The translations under genes were made by a program, and so were the position numbers. Below the pieces are notes generated by a model. It was not told the origin of the DNA. It worked only from the letters and a program-made list of their open reading frames with translations, and searched no databases. From CAIVAT01 sp964355945 (GTDB lineage: Bacteria; Bacteroidota; Bacteroidia; Bacteroidales; FEN-979): a DNA stretch of 64,000 bases. Below are positions 26,661 to 35,443 of the stretch, one piece after another. How positions within the stretch are numbered: the stretch's first letter is position 1; each line of letters opens with the position of its first letter. The DNA lies in contig CAYHGE010000002.1 in the NCBI GenBank assembly GCA_964355945.1, positions 1-64,000 on the forward strand, in the 5' to 3' direction.

Positions 26661-27539
26661 ATGAACATCGCCCTTTTTGGTAAAGTCGTAACCGATGCAT
26701 TCCTGCCTTACATACAGGAATTGGTTGATGCATTACACGGACTGACCGGGATTACTTTGATTTATCAACCTTTTTATGAAAGTCTGCGGAACAGGATCCA
26801 TTTTGAAAAGGAACCGGTTCTTTTTACAAAACAGGCAGAAATAGAGCAGAAGGCAGACTTTCTGTTTTCAATTGGCGGTGACGGTACAATTCTGGACGCT
26901 GTTGGTTTGGTCGGAGAATCAGGAATTCCCGTTACAGGAATTAACCTCGGAAGATTGGGCTTTTTGTCCAGTATTTCAAAGGATCGGATACTTCCGGCCA
27001 TTGAAGCAATTCAAAAGGGTGATTATCAAATAGAAAGAAGGTCGTTATTGAAACTTGCATCCCCGGTGGGTTTGTTTGGTTCAACCAATTGTGCGATGAA
27101 TGACCTTACGGTGTCTAAACCCAATGTGATGTCGCTGCTTACCATTAAAACATGGATAAACAATGAATTTCTGAATGCCTATTGGGCAGACGGTCTGATT
27201 GTCGCCACCCCAACCGGATCGACAGCCTATTCGCTGAGTTGTACCGGCCCGATTATTTCACCGGATTCCGAGACTTTTCTCATCACTCCGATTGCAAGTC
27301 ATAATTTGACGGTACGGCCGATAATCATCAGGGATGATTCTGAAATAAGGATCAGGATTGAGGGTAAGAGTTCAGAGTTCCTCGTTAGTCTCGATTCAAG
27401 GGTTGAAAAGGTTGATAATTCGGTCGAACTGATTATTTGTAAGGCATCTTTCAAGATCAATTTGCTAAGGTTGACTGATAAAAATTTTTTTCAAACCATC
27501 CGTGAAAAATTAAACTGGGGACTTGATAATCGGAATTAG
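26661..27539 (+). CDS. nadK: NAD kinase
   Basis: 292 aa, family size. It phosphorylates NAD to NADP using ATP or polyphosphate, in the cytoplasm. FSIGGDGTILDA (GGDGT at 72-76) is the ATP/catalytic motif. NLGRLGFLSS, CAMNDLTVSK (NAD site; Asp where many have Glu) and ATPTGSTAYSLSCTGPIISP (the second conserved motif) are all intact. It opens the run nadK-porG-uppS-bamA-skp. Confidence 0.96.
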   Translation: MNIALFGKVVTDAFLPYIQELVDALHGLTGITLIYQPFYESLRNRIHFEKEPVLFTKQAEIEQKADFLFSIGGDGTILDAVGLVGESGIPVTGINLGRLGFLSSISKDRILPAIEAIQKGDYQIERRSLLKLASPVGLFGSTNCAMNDLTVSKPNVMSLLTIKTWINNEFLNAYWADGLIVATPTGSTAYSLSCTGPIISPDSETFLITPIASHNLTVRPIIIRDDSEIRIRIEGKSSEFLVSLDSRVEKVDNSVELIICKASFKINLLRLTDKNFFQTIREKLNWGLDNRN

Positions 27540-27641
27540 TAAAATATTTGCTCTTGACCGCCTGTTCATCCAATAAATGAGTGATCTAACCGTTAATCAA
27601 AGTTGTTGAGAGAAACAATCCACATAGAATTAGCAAACTGC

Positions 27642-28448
27642 ATGCATCGTCACAGCAAGAGCACGTTTTTTTTGGCACTCCTCCTTGTTTTATCAAGTGT
27701 GACTGTAAAATCCCAGGATATGGAGGTGGGCTTCACCGCAGGAGGTTCCTATTATCTGGGCGATCTGAATCCGGGAAAGCATTTCATGAATACTAATTTT
27801 TCTTATGGGTTGGTAGCCAGGCTTAATCTTGATTCGCGCTGGTCGGTGAAACTGAGTGGCCTGAAAGGGAAAATTAAGGGTGATGCGGCCTCCAGTAACT
27901 ATCTTCCTGACCGTGGATTGGAATTTAAAACTAATGTGACAGACATCTCCGGCGTAGTAGAATTTAATTTCAAGCCTTATTTTACCGGAAGCCGAATGAA
28001 CGTATTATCGCCGTATATTTACGGCGGTGTTTCTGTGTTCTTTTTTGACCCTTATTCCAATGGCGTATCATTACGGTCAATGGGGACAGAAGGGCAGAAT
28101 GTAGGTTACGACGGGCGTAAACCATATGGTTCCGTAAGTGTATCAATTCCTCTTGGACTGGGTGTCAAGGTAAGCCTTGCAAAAAGGGTAGGTTTGCAGG
28201 TTTATTGGGAAATACATAAAACATTTAATGATTACCTTGATGATGTAAGTACTACTTATTATCTTGATGGTAAATCTGTTTCAAAAGATGATGTAGCAGC
28301 CGTATTGTCTGACCCTACCCTGAGCCATGAGCCTGGTATGCAAAGGGGAAATGCGTCAAACAATGACTGGTTTGCCTTTTTTGGGCTTTCATTAACGTAT
28401 AAATTTAATCTGTTGTCGTCAAAAAAATGCCGGGATCTGGAACATTGA
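27642..28448 (+). CDS. porG: PorG-like outer-membrane protein (DUF6089)
   Basis: 268 aa from the ATG at 27642; the upstream TTG at 27603 would put 13 polar residues before the signal peptide (STFFLALLLVLSSVTVKSQ). The mature part opens DMEVGFTAGGSYYLGDLNPG, a typical DUF6089 barrel start, and ends in aromatic beta-strands. In this phylum PorG of the type IX secretion system is a DUF6089 protein encoded just before uppS and bamA, as here. Function is by family and synteny; other T9SS genes are not in the window. Confidence 0.75.
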   Translation: MHRHSKSTFFLALLLVLSSVTVKSQDMEVGFTAGGSYYLGDLNPGKHFMNTNFSYGLVARLNLDSRWSVKLSGLKGKIKGDAASSNYLPDRGLEFKTNVTDISGVVEFNFKPYFTGSRMNVLSPYIYGGVSVFFFDPYSNGVSLRSMGTEGQNVGYDGRKPYGSVSVSIPLGLGVKVSLAKRVGLQVYWEIHKTFNDYLDDVSTTYYLDGKSVSKDDVAAVLSDPTLSHEPGMQRGNASNNDWFAFFGLSLTYKFNLLSSKKCRDLEH

Positions 28449-28464
28449 TTTTCCTGTTTTCATT

Positions 28465-29232
28465 ATGATAGAAATCAAAGACCAAATTGATAAGAAAAAA
28501 TTGCCGGTTCACGTTGCCGTGATTATGGATGGCAATGGTCGTTGGGCTAAGAAGCGTGGTTTCATTCGGACGCTTGGACATGAAAAGGGTGTGGATGCGG
28601 TGCGCAACACCGTTGAAGCTGCGGCTGAACTTGGCATTCAATATTTGACGATGTATGCATTTTCCACGGAAAATTGGAATCGCCCGAAATATGAAATTGA
28701 TGCACTGATGCGTATCCTGGTTAATTCGCTTAACAAGGAGATGAAAACCCTGATGAAGAATAATGTCAGACTTAAAGCCATTGGTGATTTAAACAGTTTG
28801 CCTGCCAAAAGCCTCCGTGAATTGAGGAAAGCCATCGATGAAACAAAGGTTAATACCGGCCTGACTTTATTACTAGCCCTGAGTTACAGTGCACGATGGG
28901 AACTTGTTGAAGCAGCACGTTCAATTGCCCGAAAAGTTGAAGCAAAGGAATTGACAGCTGATCAAATAGATCTTTCAGTGTTTACATCCTTTCTGACAAC
29001 CTCTGAAATTCCTGACCCTGAATTCCTGATCCGCACCAGCGGGGAGTTCCGGATCAGCAATTTTCTTCTTTGGCAGGTTGCTTATGCAGAATTTTATTTC
29101 ACCAATACATTGTGGCCTGATTTTGGTAAAGACGATTTTTACAATGCCATTCTTGATTTTCAGAGGAGGGAGAGAAGATTTGGGCTTACGAGTGAACAGA
29201 TAAACGAAATTGAAGGAAAACTACGTAAATAG
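28465..29232 (+). CDS. uppS: Isoprenyl (undecaprenyl diphosphate) synthase
   Basis: 255 aa. A cis-prenyltransferase that makes the C55 carrier for peptidoglycan and surface glycans. VIMDGNGRWAKKRG holds the catalytic Asp and the phosphate-binding Arg; LTMYAFSTENW and the late DPEFLIRTSGEFRISNFLLW and RERRFG motifs are all conserved. Spacings of 16 bp before and 6 bp after suggest one transcript with porG and bamA. Confidence 0.97.
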   Translation: MIEIKDQIDKKKLPVHVAVIMDGNGRWAKKRGFIRTLGHEKGVDAVRNTVEAAAELGIQYLTMYAFSTENWNRPKYEIDALMRILVNSLNKEMKTLMKNNVRLKAIGDLNSLPAKSLRELRKAIDETKVNTGLTLLLALSYSARWELVEAARSIARKVEAKELTADQIDLSVFTSFLTTSEIPDPEFLIRTSGEFRISNFLLWQVAYAEFYFTNTLWPDFGKDDFYNAILDFQRRERRFGLTSEQINEIEGKLRK

Positions 29233-29238
29233 ACCTTA

Positions 29239-31860
29239 ATGAGACTCCACAACCTGCTGATAATTATATTTATACTGATTTTTTCACTGCCACTTACTGC
29301 TCAGATTAGTCTGGGGGACAATTTGGTTACAGATTATAGCAGTCCAAAAGAATTTTACATCGGAGGAATCACTGTCAGCGGGGTGAAGTATCTTGACGGG
29401 AATGTTTTAATCATGCTCTCTGGCTTGACGGTCGGAGATAAGGTAAAGGTTCCCGGTGAAAAAATATCGCAGGCAGTGCGCAAACTTTGGGAGCAGGGCC
29501 TTTTTGAAGATATTAAGGTTACAGTCTCTAAAGTAGTAGATAATCAGATATTTATCGATTTTTATTTACAGGAACGCCCGAGACTTTCGAAATTCCAGTT
29601 CAACGGAATAAAAAAATCCGATGCAGATGATATCCGTCAGAAAATTCGCCTGGTTAAGGGTGACTATGTGACTGATAATTTAATACTTAAGACAAAAAAT
29701 ATCATCAGCAAGTTTTACAATGACAAAGGGTTTCTCAATGCAGAAGTGGAGATCGTCTTAAAGAAAGATACCACCAGTTCCAATGAAGTGACCATGTATA
29801 TCAACATCGACAAAAATGACAAGGTGAAGGTGTATACCGTCAATATTCATGGGAATCAGCAAATCGGATCTGATGTAATCAAAGCCTCTTTGAAAAAAAC
29901 CAAAGAGAAAAGCCTTTTCAATCCCATGAATGATATGGACAAAGTTGTGTATAATTCAGCAAAAGAAGCAGCAACTCTGGACTTTCTTGAAATCGGCAAT
30001 GTATTGCAAAAGCAGGCAAGCGACAACATCCGGCTACGGATTTTTAAATCTTCCAAATTCATCGATGATGATTATCAGGCAGACAAACTGTTGATTGTCG
30101 GGAAGTATAATGAGTTGGGTTATCGTGATGCCCGAATTGTTAAGGATTCAATTTCCAGGAATCCTGATAATACGATCAATATCGATCTATGGCTTGAAGA
30201 AGGACCTAAGTACTATATCAGGAGCATCAACTGGATTGGCAATACAAAATATAATGCAAAATTTCTTGACCGGATTCTGAAAATAAGGGCCGGCGATGTA
30301 TATGATCAGAGTGCACTGGAAGAAGCACTAACTTACAATCCAAACGGTGCTGACATAAGATCACTGTATATGGATGATGGTTATCTCTTCTTTGATGTGG
30401 TGCCTGTTGAGACCAGGGTTCAGAACGACTCTGTTGATATTGAAATCCGAATGCGTGAAGGGAAACAGGCAATTGTAAACAAAGTAACCATAAAGGGAAA
30501 TACCAAGACAAACGATCATGTCGCATTGCGTGAGGTGCAAACCCGTCCGGGTCAGCTTTTTAGCCGTGACCGGCTTATCCGGTCGCAGAGGCAATTGGCC
30601 CAATTAAAGTATTTTGATGCCGAGAAACTAACTCCCAATGTCAACCCCAATCCTGAGGATGGAACAGTTGATATCGGATACGAGGTAACAGAGACCTCCT
30701 CTGATCAGATTGAACTTTCAGGAGGTTGGGGATATGGCAGAATTGTTGGTACTGTCGGACTGTCGTTTAACAATTTTTCATTAAAGAATATTGCGAATCT
30801 GAAAGCATGGAAACCAATTCCGGCGGGTGACGGGCAGAAGTTGGGGTTGCGTTTTCAGACGTATGGGAAAGGATATTACAGTTATAGTTTTTCCTTCACA
30901 GAGCCCTGGATGGGGGGCAGAAAACCTGTGGCTCTCAGTTTATCATATTATCATTCAAAATATACCAATGGATTGGCTGCCAATGATGTAGGTTATTCTT
31001 ATATGAGAATTGACGGAGTCTCCGTAGGACTGGGAACTCAATTGCATTGGCCGGATGATTATTTTTCACTCTACCATTCACTCAACTTCAACAGGTATAA
31101 TACACACAATTGGTCATCACTGTTCACCTTTGGAGGCAGTGATGGTACCTACAATTCACTGAGTTATGCAATCGCCTTGTCCCGCAATTCAGTTGATGCC
31201 CCAATTTTTGCCAAAAACGGCTCGGAATTTACAATAAATTTTGAATTGACACCTCCCTACTCTTTGTTTAAGGGTGATGTTGATTACAAAACCATGCCGG
31301 TAAATGAACGTTATAAATGGATTGAGTTCTACAAGATAAAGTTCAAGGCCGCATGGTATATCAACCTGATCGAAAAACTTGTGATGACGCCGAGGATTCG
31401 GGTAGGATTTCTTGGTACCTATAACAAAGAACTTGGGGTTACACCTTTTCAACGTTTTTATCTTGGCGGCGATGGCTTGTCAGGCACCAACAACATGGAT
31501 GGACGTGAGCTTATTGGCATGAGAGGTTATACGAACAATTCTCTTACACCAGGCTATCCGGTTCCGGTTGGAGGCACTGTTTATACAAAGTACACACTTG
31601 AATTACGTTACCCTATATCTCTCAATCCGAGTGCGACAATTTTTGGATTTGGCTTTGTTGAAGCAGGTAATGACTGGCTTTACTGGAGTAATTTCAACCC
31701 GTTTAATGTCTACCGGTCTGCAGGTTTTGGTATCAGGGTGTTTTTGCCGATGTTCGGACTTCTTGGACTAGACTGGGGATACGGGTTGGATGCAGTTCCC
31801 GGAGTACCGGGGGCCAACGGAGGCCAGTTCCATTTCTCCATAAACTCATCTATTGATTAG
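29239..31860 (+). CDS. bamA: Outer-membrane protein assembly factor BamA
   Basis: 873 aa. Signal peptide at 1-22. About five POTRA domains (26-430) precede a 16-strand barrel (about 460-873). IVNKVTIKGNTKTNDHVALR is the typical last-POTRA start and MRGYTNN is the barrel loop-6 RGY/F motif. It folds and inserts beta-barrel proteins. The gene lies between uppS and the periplasmic chaperones, the usual arrangement in the phylum. Confidence 0.97.
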   Translation: MRLHNLLIIIFILIFSLPLTAQISLGDNLVTDYSSPKEFYIGGITVSGVKYLDGNVLIMLSGLTVGDKVKVPGEKISQAVRKLWEQGLFEDIKVTVSKVVDNQIFIDFYLQERPRLSKFQFNGIKKSDADDIRQKIRLVKGDYVTDNLILKTKNIISKFYNDKGFLNAEVEIVLKKDTTSSNEVTMYINIDKNDKVKVYTVNIHGNQQIGSDVIKASLKKTKEKSLFNPMNDMDKVVYNSAKEAATLDFLEIGNVLQKQASDNIRLRIFKSSKFIDDDYQADKLLIVGKYNELGYRDARIVKDSISRNPDNTINIDLWLEEGPKYYIRSINWIGNTKYNAKFLDRILKIRAGDVYDQSALEEALTYNPNGADIRSLYMDDGYLFFDVVPVETRVQNDSVDIEIRMREGKQAIVNKVTIKGNTKTNDHVALREVQTRPGQLFSRDRLIRSQRQLAQLKYFDAEKLTPNVNPNPEDGTVDIGYEVTETSSDQIELSGGWGYGRIVGTVGLSFNNFSLKNIANLKAWKPIPAGDGQKLGLRFQTYGKGYYSYSFSFTEPWMGGRKPVALSLSYYHSKYTNGLAANDVGYSYMRIDGVSVGLGTQLHWPDDYFSLYHSLNFNRYNTHNWSSLFTFGGSDGTYNSLSYAIALSRNSVDAPIFAKNGSEFTINFELTPPYSLFKGDVDYKTMPVNERYKWIEFYKIKFKAAWYINLIEKLVMTPRIRVGFLGTYNKELGVTPFQRFYLGGDGLSGTNNMDGRELIGMRGYTNNSLTPGYPVPVGGTVYTKYTLELRYPISLNPSATIFGFGFVEAGNDWLYWSNFNPFNVYRSAGFGIRVFLPMFGLLGLDWGYGLDAVPGVPGANGGQFHFSINSSID

Positions 31861-31903
31861 TTCCTGTTACCTTTTTTTAATGAAGTATTAAAACGAAAAA
31901 AAT

Positions 31904-32566
31904 ATGAAAAAGTCAGCTTTAATTTTTACGGTTATTGTTTTTACTGCTATGTTGGTTCAGGCCCAGAAGTTTGCCTATGTGGACACACAGTATATCCTCG
32001 ACAATATACCTGAATTTGCCGAAGCTCAGTCACAGCTTGATGAGATTTCTGTTCAATGGCAAAAGGAGATTGAAACCAGGTTTGCGGAGGTTGATAAAAT
32101 GTATAAGGACTACCAAACCCAGGCAGTCCTGCTTCCTGATGATATGAAAAAGAAAAAGGAACAGGAAATTGTAGATAAAGAAAAGGAAGCGAAGAACCTG
32201 CAGCGTAATCGTTTTGGTAAGGAAGGGGATCTGTTTAAGAAACGACAGGAACTGGTGAAACCAATTCAGGAAAAAATATATAATGCGATTCAGGAACTTT
32301 CCACCAGCAATAATTATGCTGTGGTATTCGACAAGGGTGGCAGCCTGACAATGATGTATGCCAATCCCAAATATGATATCAGTGATGATGTTCTTGATAA
32401 CCTCGGAGCTAATCTGAACAACAGGAAAGGTAAAGGGAAACCAGGAAGTTCTTCTCCTGCAGGTAGCAAACCTTCCGGCTCAGGTGAACAACCTTCAAGT
32501 GTGAAAACAGATAGCCCAAATGAGAAACCAGCAGGAGGAACTGAAACCAGGGAACCGAAAAAATAA
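31904..32566 (+). CDS. Skp/OmpH-like periplasmic chaperone with Ser/Pro-rich tail
   Basis: 220 aa. Signal peptide (KKSALIFTVIVFTAMLVQAQ). The Skp core (20-165) has YVDTQYILDNIPE at the start and a long charged coiled coil (60-125). The last 45 residues (after NNRKGKGKPG) are a Ser/Pro/Gly/Lys tail absent from the second copy. It holds unfolded outer-membrane proteins for BamA. A plausible weak promoter precedes it, but co-transcription with bamA is also possible. Confidence 0.92.
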   Translation: MKKSALIFTVIVFTAMLVQAQKFAYVDTQYILDNIPEFAEAQSQLDEISVQWQKEIETRFAEVDKMYKDYQTQAVLLPDDMKKKKEQEIVDKEKEAKNLQRNRFGKEGDLFKKRQELVKPIQEKIYNAIQELSTSNNYAVVFDKGGSLTMMYANPKYDISDDVLDNLGANLNNRKGKGKPGSSSPAGSKPSGSGEQPSSVKTDSPNEKPAGGTETREPKK

Positions 32567-32576
32567 AAAAAATGTT

Positions 32577-32584
32577 TACTTTTG
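32577..32584 (+). promoter_or_regulatory. Promoter -7 element of the second skp
   Basis: TACTTTTG followed by CA, an exact TAnnTTTG match, 37 bp upstream of the ATG at 32622. It lies just after the first skp stop. Confidence 0.65.
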
Positions 32585-32621
32585 CATACCAAATCGTAGT
32601 ATAAACCTTTAATTATTGAAA

Positions 32622-33140
32622 ATGAAAAAATTAGCTAAGTTCTTTGCCGTTGTGGCATTAATCATTGGTTGTTCGTTTACCTCACAAGCACAAAATCCTG
32701 TCAAGATTGGATATATTGATTTCAACACACTGCTGGCTGCAATGCCGGGAATTGATTCGGTGAAGATGAAACTTCAAACCTATCAGAAAACATTGACAGA
32801 TCAGATGGATGCCATGAAGGCTGAGTTTGAAAACAAGTACCAGGACTATCAATCTCAGGCAGCGAGCATGTCGGATCTGATTAAGCAAACCAAGGAAAAG
32901 GAACTCTCTGATCTGCAAGGACGTATTGATGCGTTTCAACAAAAGGCCAGCCAGGATTTACAGGCTAAACAGCAGGAATTGGTAGCTCCGTTTATCGACA
33001 AAGCAAAGGCAGCGATCAAAGATGTAGCCAAAGAAAATAAATTTACCTACATCCTGAATGCCATCGAAGATGTTGTTATTTACAAAGACGAAGCTGATGA
33101 TGTAATGACCCTCGTGAAGAAAAAACTATCTATTCAGTAG
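32622..33140 (+). CDS. Skp/OmpH-like periplasmic chaperone
   Basis: 172 aa from the ATG at 32622; a TTG 6 bp upstream is in frame but unlikely. Signal peptide (KKLAKFFAVVALIIGCSFTS) ending AQ. The core IGYIDFNTLLAAMPGIDSVK and a coiled coil (about 50-125) are typical of Skp. No tail follows. With the first copy it forms the usual tandem pair after bamA. A terminator follows directly. Confidence 0.93.
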   Translation: MKKLAKFFAVVALIIGCSFTSQAQNPVKIGYIDFNTLLAAMPGIDSVKMKLQTYQKTLTDQMDAMKAEFENKYQDYQSQAASMSDLIKQTKEKELSDLQGRIDAFQQKASQDLQAKQQELVAPFIDKAKAAIKDVAKENKFTYILNAIEDVVIYKDEADDVMTLVKKKLSIQ

Positions 33141-33160
33141 TAGATAGAGTGAATACAGAA

Positions 33161-33195
33161 AAAAGCCGGTATTCCTAAAGTTCCGGCTTTTTTTA
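33161..33195. terminator. Intrinsic terminator between skp and DUF4492
   Basis: 9-bp stem AAAAGCCGG/CCGGCTTTT (33161-33169, 33183-33191), 13-nt loop, then a T run (33188-33194). The A run on the left lets it serve the convergent DUF4492 gene, whose stop it touches. Confidence 0.85.
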
Positions 33196-33420
33196 TTTCA
33201 TTCGCTGAATCAGCTCCTTGCCCACATAGTCACTTTTTGCCTGACTGGAATTGAACCTGGTGTTTAAAAAATTGGGAAAAAAAAGGAGCCGCAGAATAAA
33301 GAAAAAAATAAATATTTTGAGGAGGATGATTGTCCACAGTCGCTTGCCCAGAGTCATGCTCATAAACCCCTCCTTATAAAACAGCCAGATACGGTGCAGA
33401 AGGTTCAAAATGCTTGACAA
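33193..33420 (-). CDS. DUF4492 small membrane protein
   Basis: 75 aa. A basic, amphipathic N-terminus (RIWLFYKEGFMSMTLGKRLW) precedes one strong membrane helix (TIILLKIFIFFFILRLLFFP) and a short polar tail. The FYKEGFxSMTxGKxLW pattern with a Phe-rich helix matches the Bacteroidota DUF4492 family of unknown function. A start at the Met near residue 20 is possible but would lose the conserved segment. It ends at the shared terminator. Confidence 0.75.
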   Translation of the reverse strand: MSSILNLLHRIWLFYKEGFMSMTLGKRLWTIILLKIFIFFFILRLLFFPNFLNTRFNSSQAKSDYVGKELIQRMK

Positions 33421-33441
33421 TTATCGTTTTATATATTAACG

Positions 33442-34254
33442 TTACCAGCTTCCGCCGGCACCTCCACCTCCAAAGCTTCCGCCACCAAAGCCGCCAAAGC
33501 CACCACCGCCACCACCGCCAAAGCCACCACTGCCTGAACTGAAATCATTCCAGGAACCGCTGTGTCCGCGACCCATAGATCCCAGTAAGAAGAAGGCTGT
33601 CCAGAAAGGAAGGCTTTTCCCCACCGACATCCCTTGTGCGCGGCTCCCCCTGATCAACATGAATACAATTCCGATAATGATAAGCGGGATAAGTAAGGCA
33701 TAAGGACTGGATTTTTTCTTATTTTTTTTAATGTATTGGTCGGCGGTGTACTCTCCTTTGGCCAGTGAAATCATGGTTGAAGTTGCCGATTCAATTCCGG
33801 CAAAGTAGTTTCCGATCCGAAAATTGGGTATCATTTCATTCTCAACAATTCGTTTGGCTAACGCATCCGGAATAGCACCTTCCAGGCCATAGCCTGTTTG
33901 AATGCACACTTCTCCTTTATCTTTGGCATATTTGGGCTTCACAAGTACGACAGCACCATTATTCTTTCCTTTTTGCCCAACACCCCATTTTTCACCAATC
34001 AATCGTGCAAACTCATTCTTATCATAATTGTTAAGTGATTTAACGACCACAACAACAATTTGGGTAGAGGTAGAGTCGTTAAAAGTGACAAGTTTACTTT
34101 CCAGGCTCTGAATTTCATCTGCATTCAATACCCCTGCAAAATCATTTACCAACCTTGGCGGATCCGGCCTTGCAGGTATATCCTGGCTCTTAACAGTCCC
34201 TGAAATCGCCAGCATAACCAGCAGAAATATCAAAACCTTCTTATATCGTACCAT
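33442..34254 (-). CDS. TPM-domain membrane-anchored protein, glycine-rich tail
   Basis: 270 aa. Signal peptide (KKVLIFLLVMLAISGTVKSQ), then a TPM fold (about 35-170) with PPRLVNDFAGVLNADEIQSL, QIVVVVVKSLNN and ALAKRIVENEMIPNFR, one membrane helix (about 188-205, YALLIPLIIIGIVFMLI), and a Gly/Phe-rich tail. TPM proteins of this build have been linked to phosphatase activity and to membrane-protein turnover (YgcG, TLP18.3); the role here is not shown. It pairs with the next TPM gene and LemA. Confidence 0.88.
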   Translation of the reverse strand: MVRYKKVLIFLLVMLAISGTVKSQDIPARPDPPRLVNDFAGVLNADEIQSLESKLVTFNDSTSTQIVVVVVKSLNNYDKNEFARLIGEKWGVGQKGKNNGAVVLVKPKYAKDKGEVCIQTGYGLEGAIPDALAKRIVENEMIPNFRIGNYFAGIESATSTMISLAKGEYTADQYIKKNKKKSSPYALLIPLIIIGIVFMLIRGSRAQGMSVGKSLPFWTAFFLLGSMGRGHSGSWNDFSSGSGGFGGGGGGGFGGFGGGSFGGGGAGGSW

Positions 34255-34263
34255 CTTAATCGC

Positions 34264-34300
34264 TTAACACTTAACACTTAATACTTAACACTTAACACTT
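34264..34300. repeat. 7-bp tandem repeat, five units
   Basis: TTAACAC repeated five times (34264-34298; the third unit is TTAATAC) followed by TT. It fills the gap between the two TPM genes. Confidence 0.9.
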
Positions 34301-34302
34301 CC

Positions 34303-34749
34303 CTAGTCCTTTCCAAACGAAATATCATCCGACAACTCATTTACATCCTTACGCTGATGCGGAAAATGCGTTCTCAGATGGAGTCCTGTAGCAGCGATTG
34401 CTTCAATCAGGCCTTCTGTAAAATGATTCTCCCTGAAATGGTTAAGCATGTTTGTTTTGATATTATTCCAGAAGTTATCCGGAACGACTTTGTTAATCCC
34501 ACTGTCGCCGATAATTGCAAACCGGCGATTCTTTACTGCGAGGTAAATGAGCACCCCATTGTGAAGTTCTGTTTTATTCATGTCTAGCTGCCTGAATAAA
34601 AACGCAGCCCGATCCATCACATCGCCGGTGAAGGTGTTTTCAATGTGTACACGAATCTCCCCCGATGTGTCAAGTTCGGCATTCATGATGGCCTGTTTGA
34701 TGTCTTCCTGCTCCTGTTTCGAGAAGAAGTCTGTTGCTGAGATACCCAT
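34303..34749 (-). CDS. TPM-domain protein without signal peptide
   Basis: 148 aa. It starts MGISATDFFSKQEQEDIKQA and keeps the TPM core (SGEIRVHIENTF, LHNGVLIYLAVKNRRFAIIG, DSGINKVVPDNFW, HFTEGLIEAI). No hydrophobic N-terminus or membrane helix is seen, so it should be cytoplasmic or inner-face. This two-TPM plus LemA set is common in Bacteroidota. Function unknown. Confidence 0.85.
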   Translation of the reverse strand: MGISATDFFSKQEQEDIKQAIMNAELDTSGEIRVHIENTFTGDVMDRAAFLFRQLDMNKTELHNGVLIYLAVKNRRFAIIGDSGINKVVPDNFWNNIKTNMLNHFRENHFTEGLIEAIAATGLHLRTHFPHQRKDVNELSDDISFGKD

Positions 34750-34770
34750 AGCTTATATAATATGTTCTTA

Positions 34771-34866
34771 GGTCTTTCTTTGCGTCCTTTGTATCTCCTT
34801 AGTGTCCTTTGTGGTAAAAAAACTAACCACAAAGGACACTAAGTTAACCACAAAGACCACGAAGTA
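34771..34866. repeat. Intergenic dyad built from CTTTGTGGT words
   Basis: A perfect 18-bp inverted repeat (34798-34815 with 34826-34843; CTTAGTGTCCTTTGTGGT and complement) with a 10-nt A-rich loop. Outer arms on both sides carry imperfect copies of the same word. It sits in the gap between the lemA 3' end and the TPM gene. Confidence 0.9.
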
Positions 34867-34873
34867 TTACTTG

Positions 34874-35236
34874 TTAAAACTGAACTTCAGGTGCTTTTTC
34901 GGCTCCGGCCTGGGCTTTGAAATAGGCCTTTTGCGAGAAACCGAACATTCCGGCAAACATGCTGTTCGGGAATTGCCGCAGGTAGGTGTTGTAAGCCTGT
35001 GCCGATTCATTGAACTTCATCCGTTCAACCGTGATACGGTTTTCTGTTCCCTCAAGCTGTGCCTGCAATTCCGAGAAATTCTGGGTAGCCTTCAGCTCCG
35101 GATATTTTTCAACTACAACCATGAGGCGGCCAAGTGCAGAACTGACACCATTCTGGGCCTCCTGGAATTTTTGCAAAGACCCTTCATCCAGATTTTTAGG
35201 ATTGATCTGAACACTGGTGGCTTTGGCACGTGCTTC
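34874..35236 (-). CDS. lemA: LemA family protein, 3' part only
   Basis: 121 codons are visible up to the N gap, about two thirds of a typical LemA (near 190 aa); the N-terminal membrane helix and start codon are inside the gap. The visible part has FQEAQNGVSSALGRLMVVVE, EKYPELKATQNFSELQAQLE, ENRITVERMKFNESAQAYN and a conserved FPNSMFAGMFGF end. LemA proteins are helical and anchored to the inner membrane; their role is unclear. The next gene is a TPM protein, a usual neighbour. Confidence 0.92.
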   Translation of the reverse strand, partial: EARAKATSVQINPKNLDEGSLQKFQEAQNGVSSALGRLMVVVEKYPELKATQNFSELQAQLEGTENRITVERMKFNESAQAYNTYLRQFPNSMFAGMFGFSQKAYFKAQAGAEKAPEVQF

Positions 35237-35336
35237 NNNNNNNNNNNNNNNNNNNNNNNNNNNNNNNNNNNNNNNNNNNNNNNNNNNNNNNNNNNNNNNN
35301 NNNNNNNNNNNNNNNNNNNNNNNNNNNNNNNNNNNN
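35237..35336. other. Assembly gap of 100 N inside lemA
   Basis: Exactly 100 unknown bases hiding the 5' part of lemA. A long inverted repeat follows at 35341. About 200-230 bp of coding sequence are expected to be missing. Confidence 0.98.
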
Positions 35337-35340
35337 ATTA

Positions 35341-35431
35341 AAAATGCAAAGGCAAAAGTCAAAGTTAGTGTTAGACACGTTTACCGAAAATGGTTACAGT
35401 CCTGAAATTTTGCCATTTGCCTTTGCATTTT
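35341..35431. repeat. 16-bp perfect inverted repeat beside the gap
   Basis: AAAATGCAAAGGCAAA (35341-35356) pairs with 35416-35431. The right arm goes on with further TGCATTTT and TTTTGCCA words. It lies between the htpG stop and the N run. Confidence 0.85.
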
Positions 35432-35443
35432 GCATTTTAACTT

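Noticed and set aside
34874..35362. LemA start in an MTFAFAF-type frame crossing the N run
   Set aside because: The frame passes through unknown bases and the residues come from the word repeat at 35341-35440; the true start is inside the gap.
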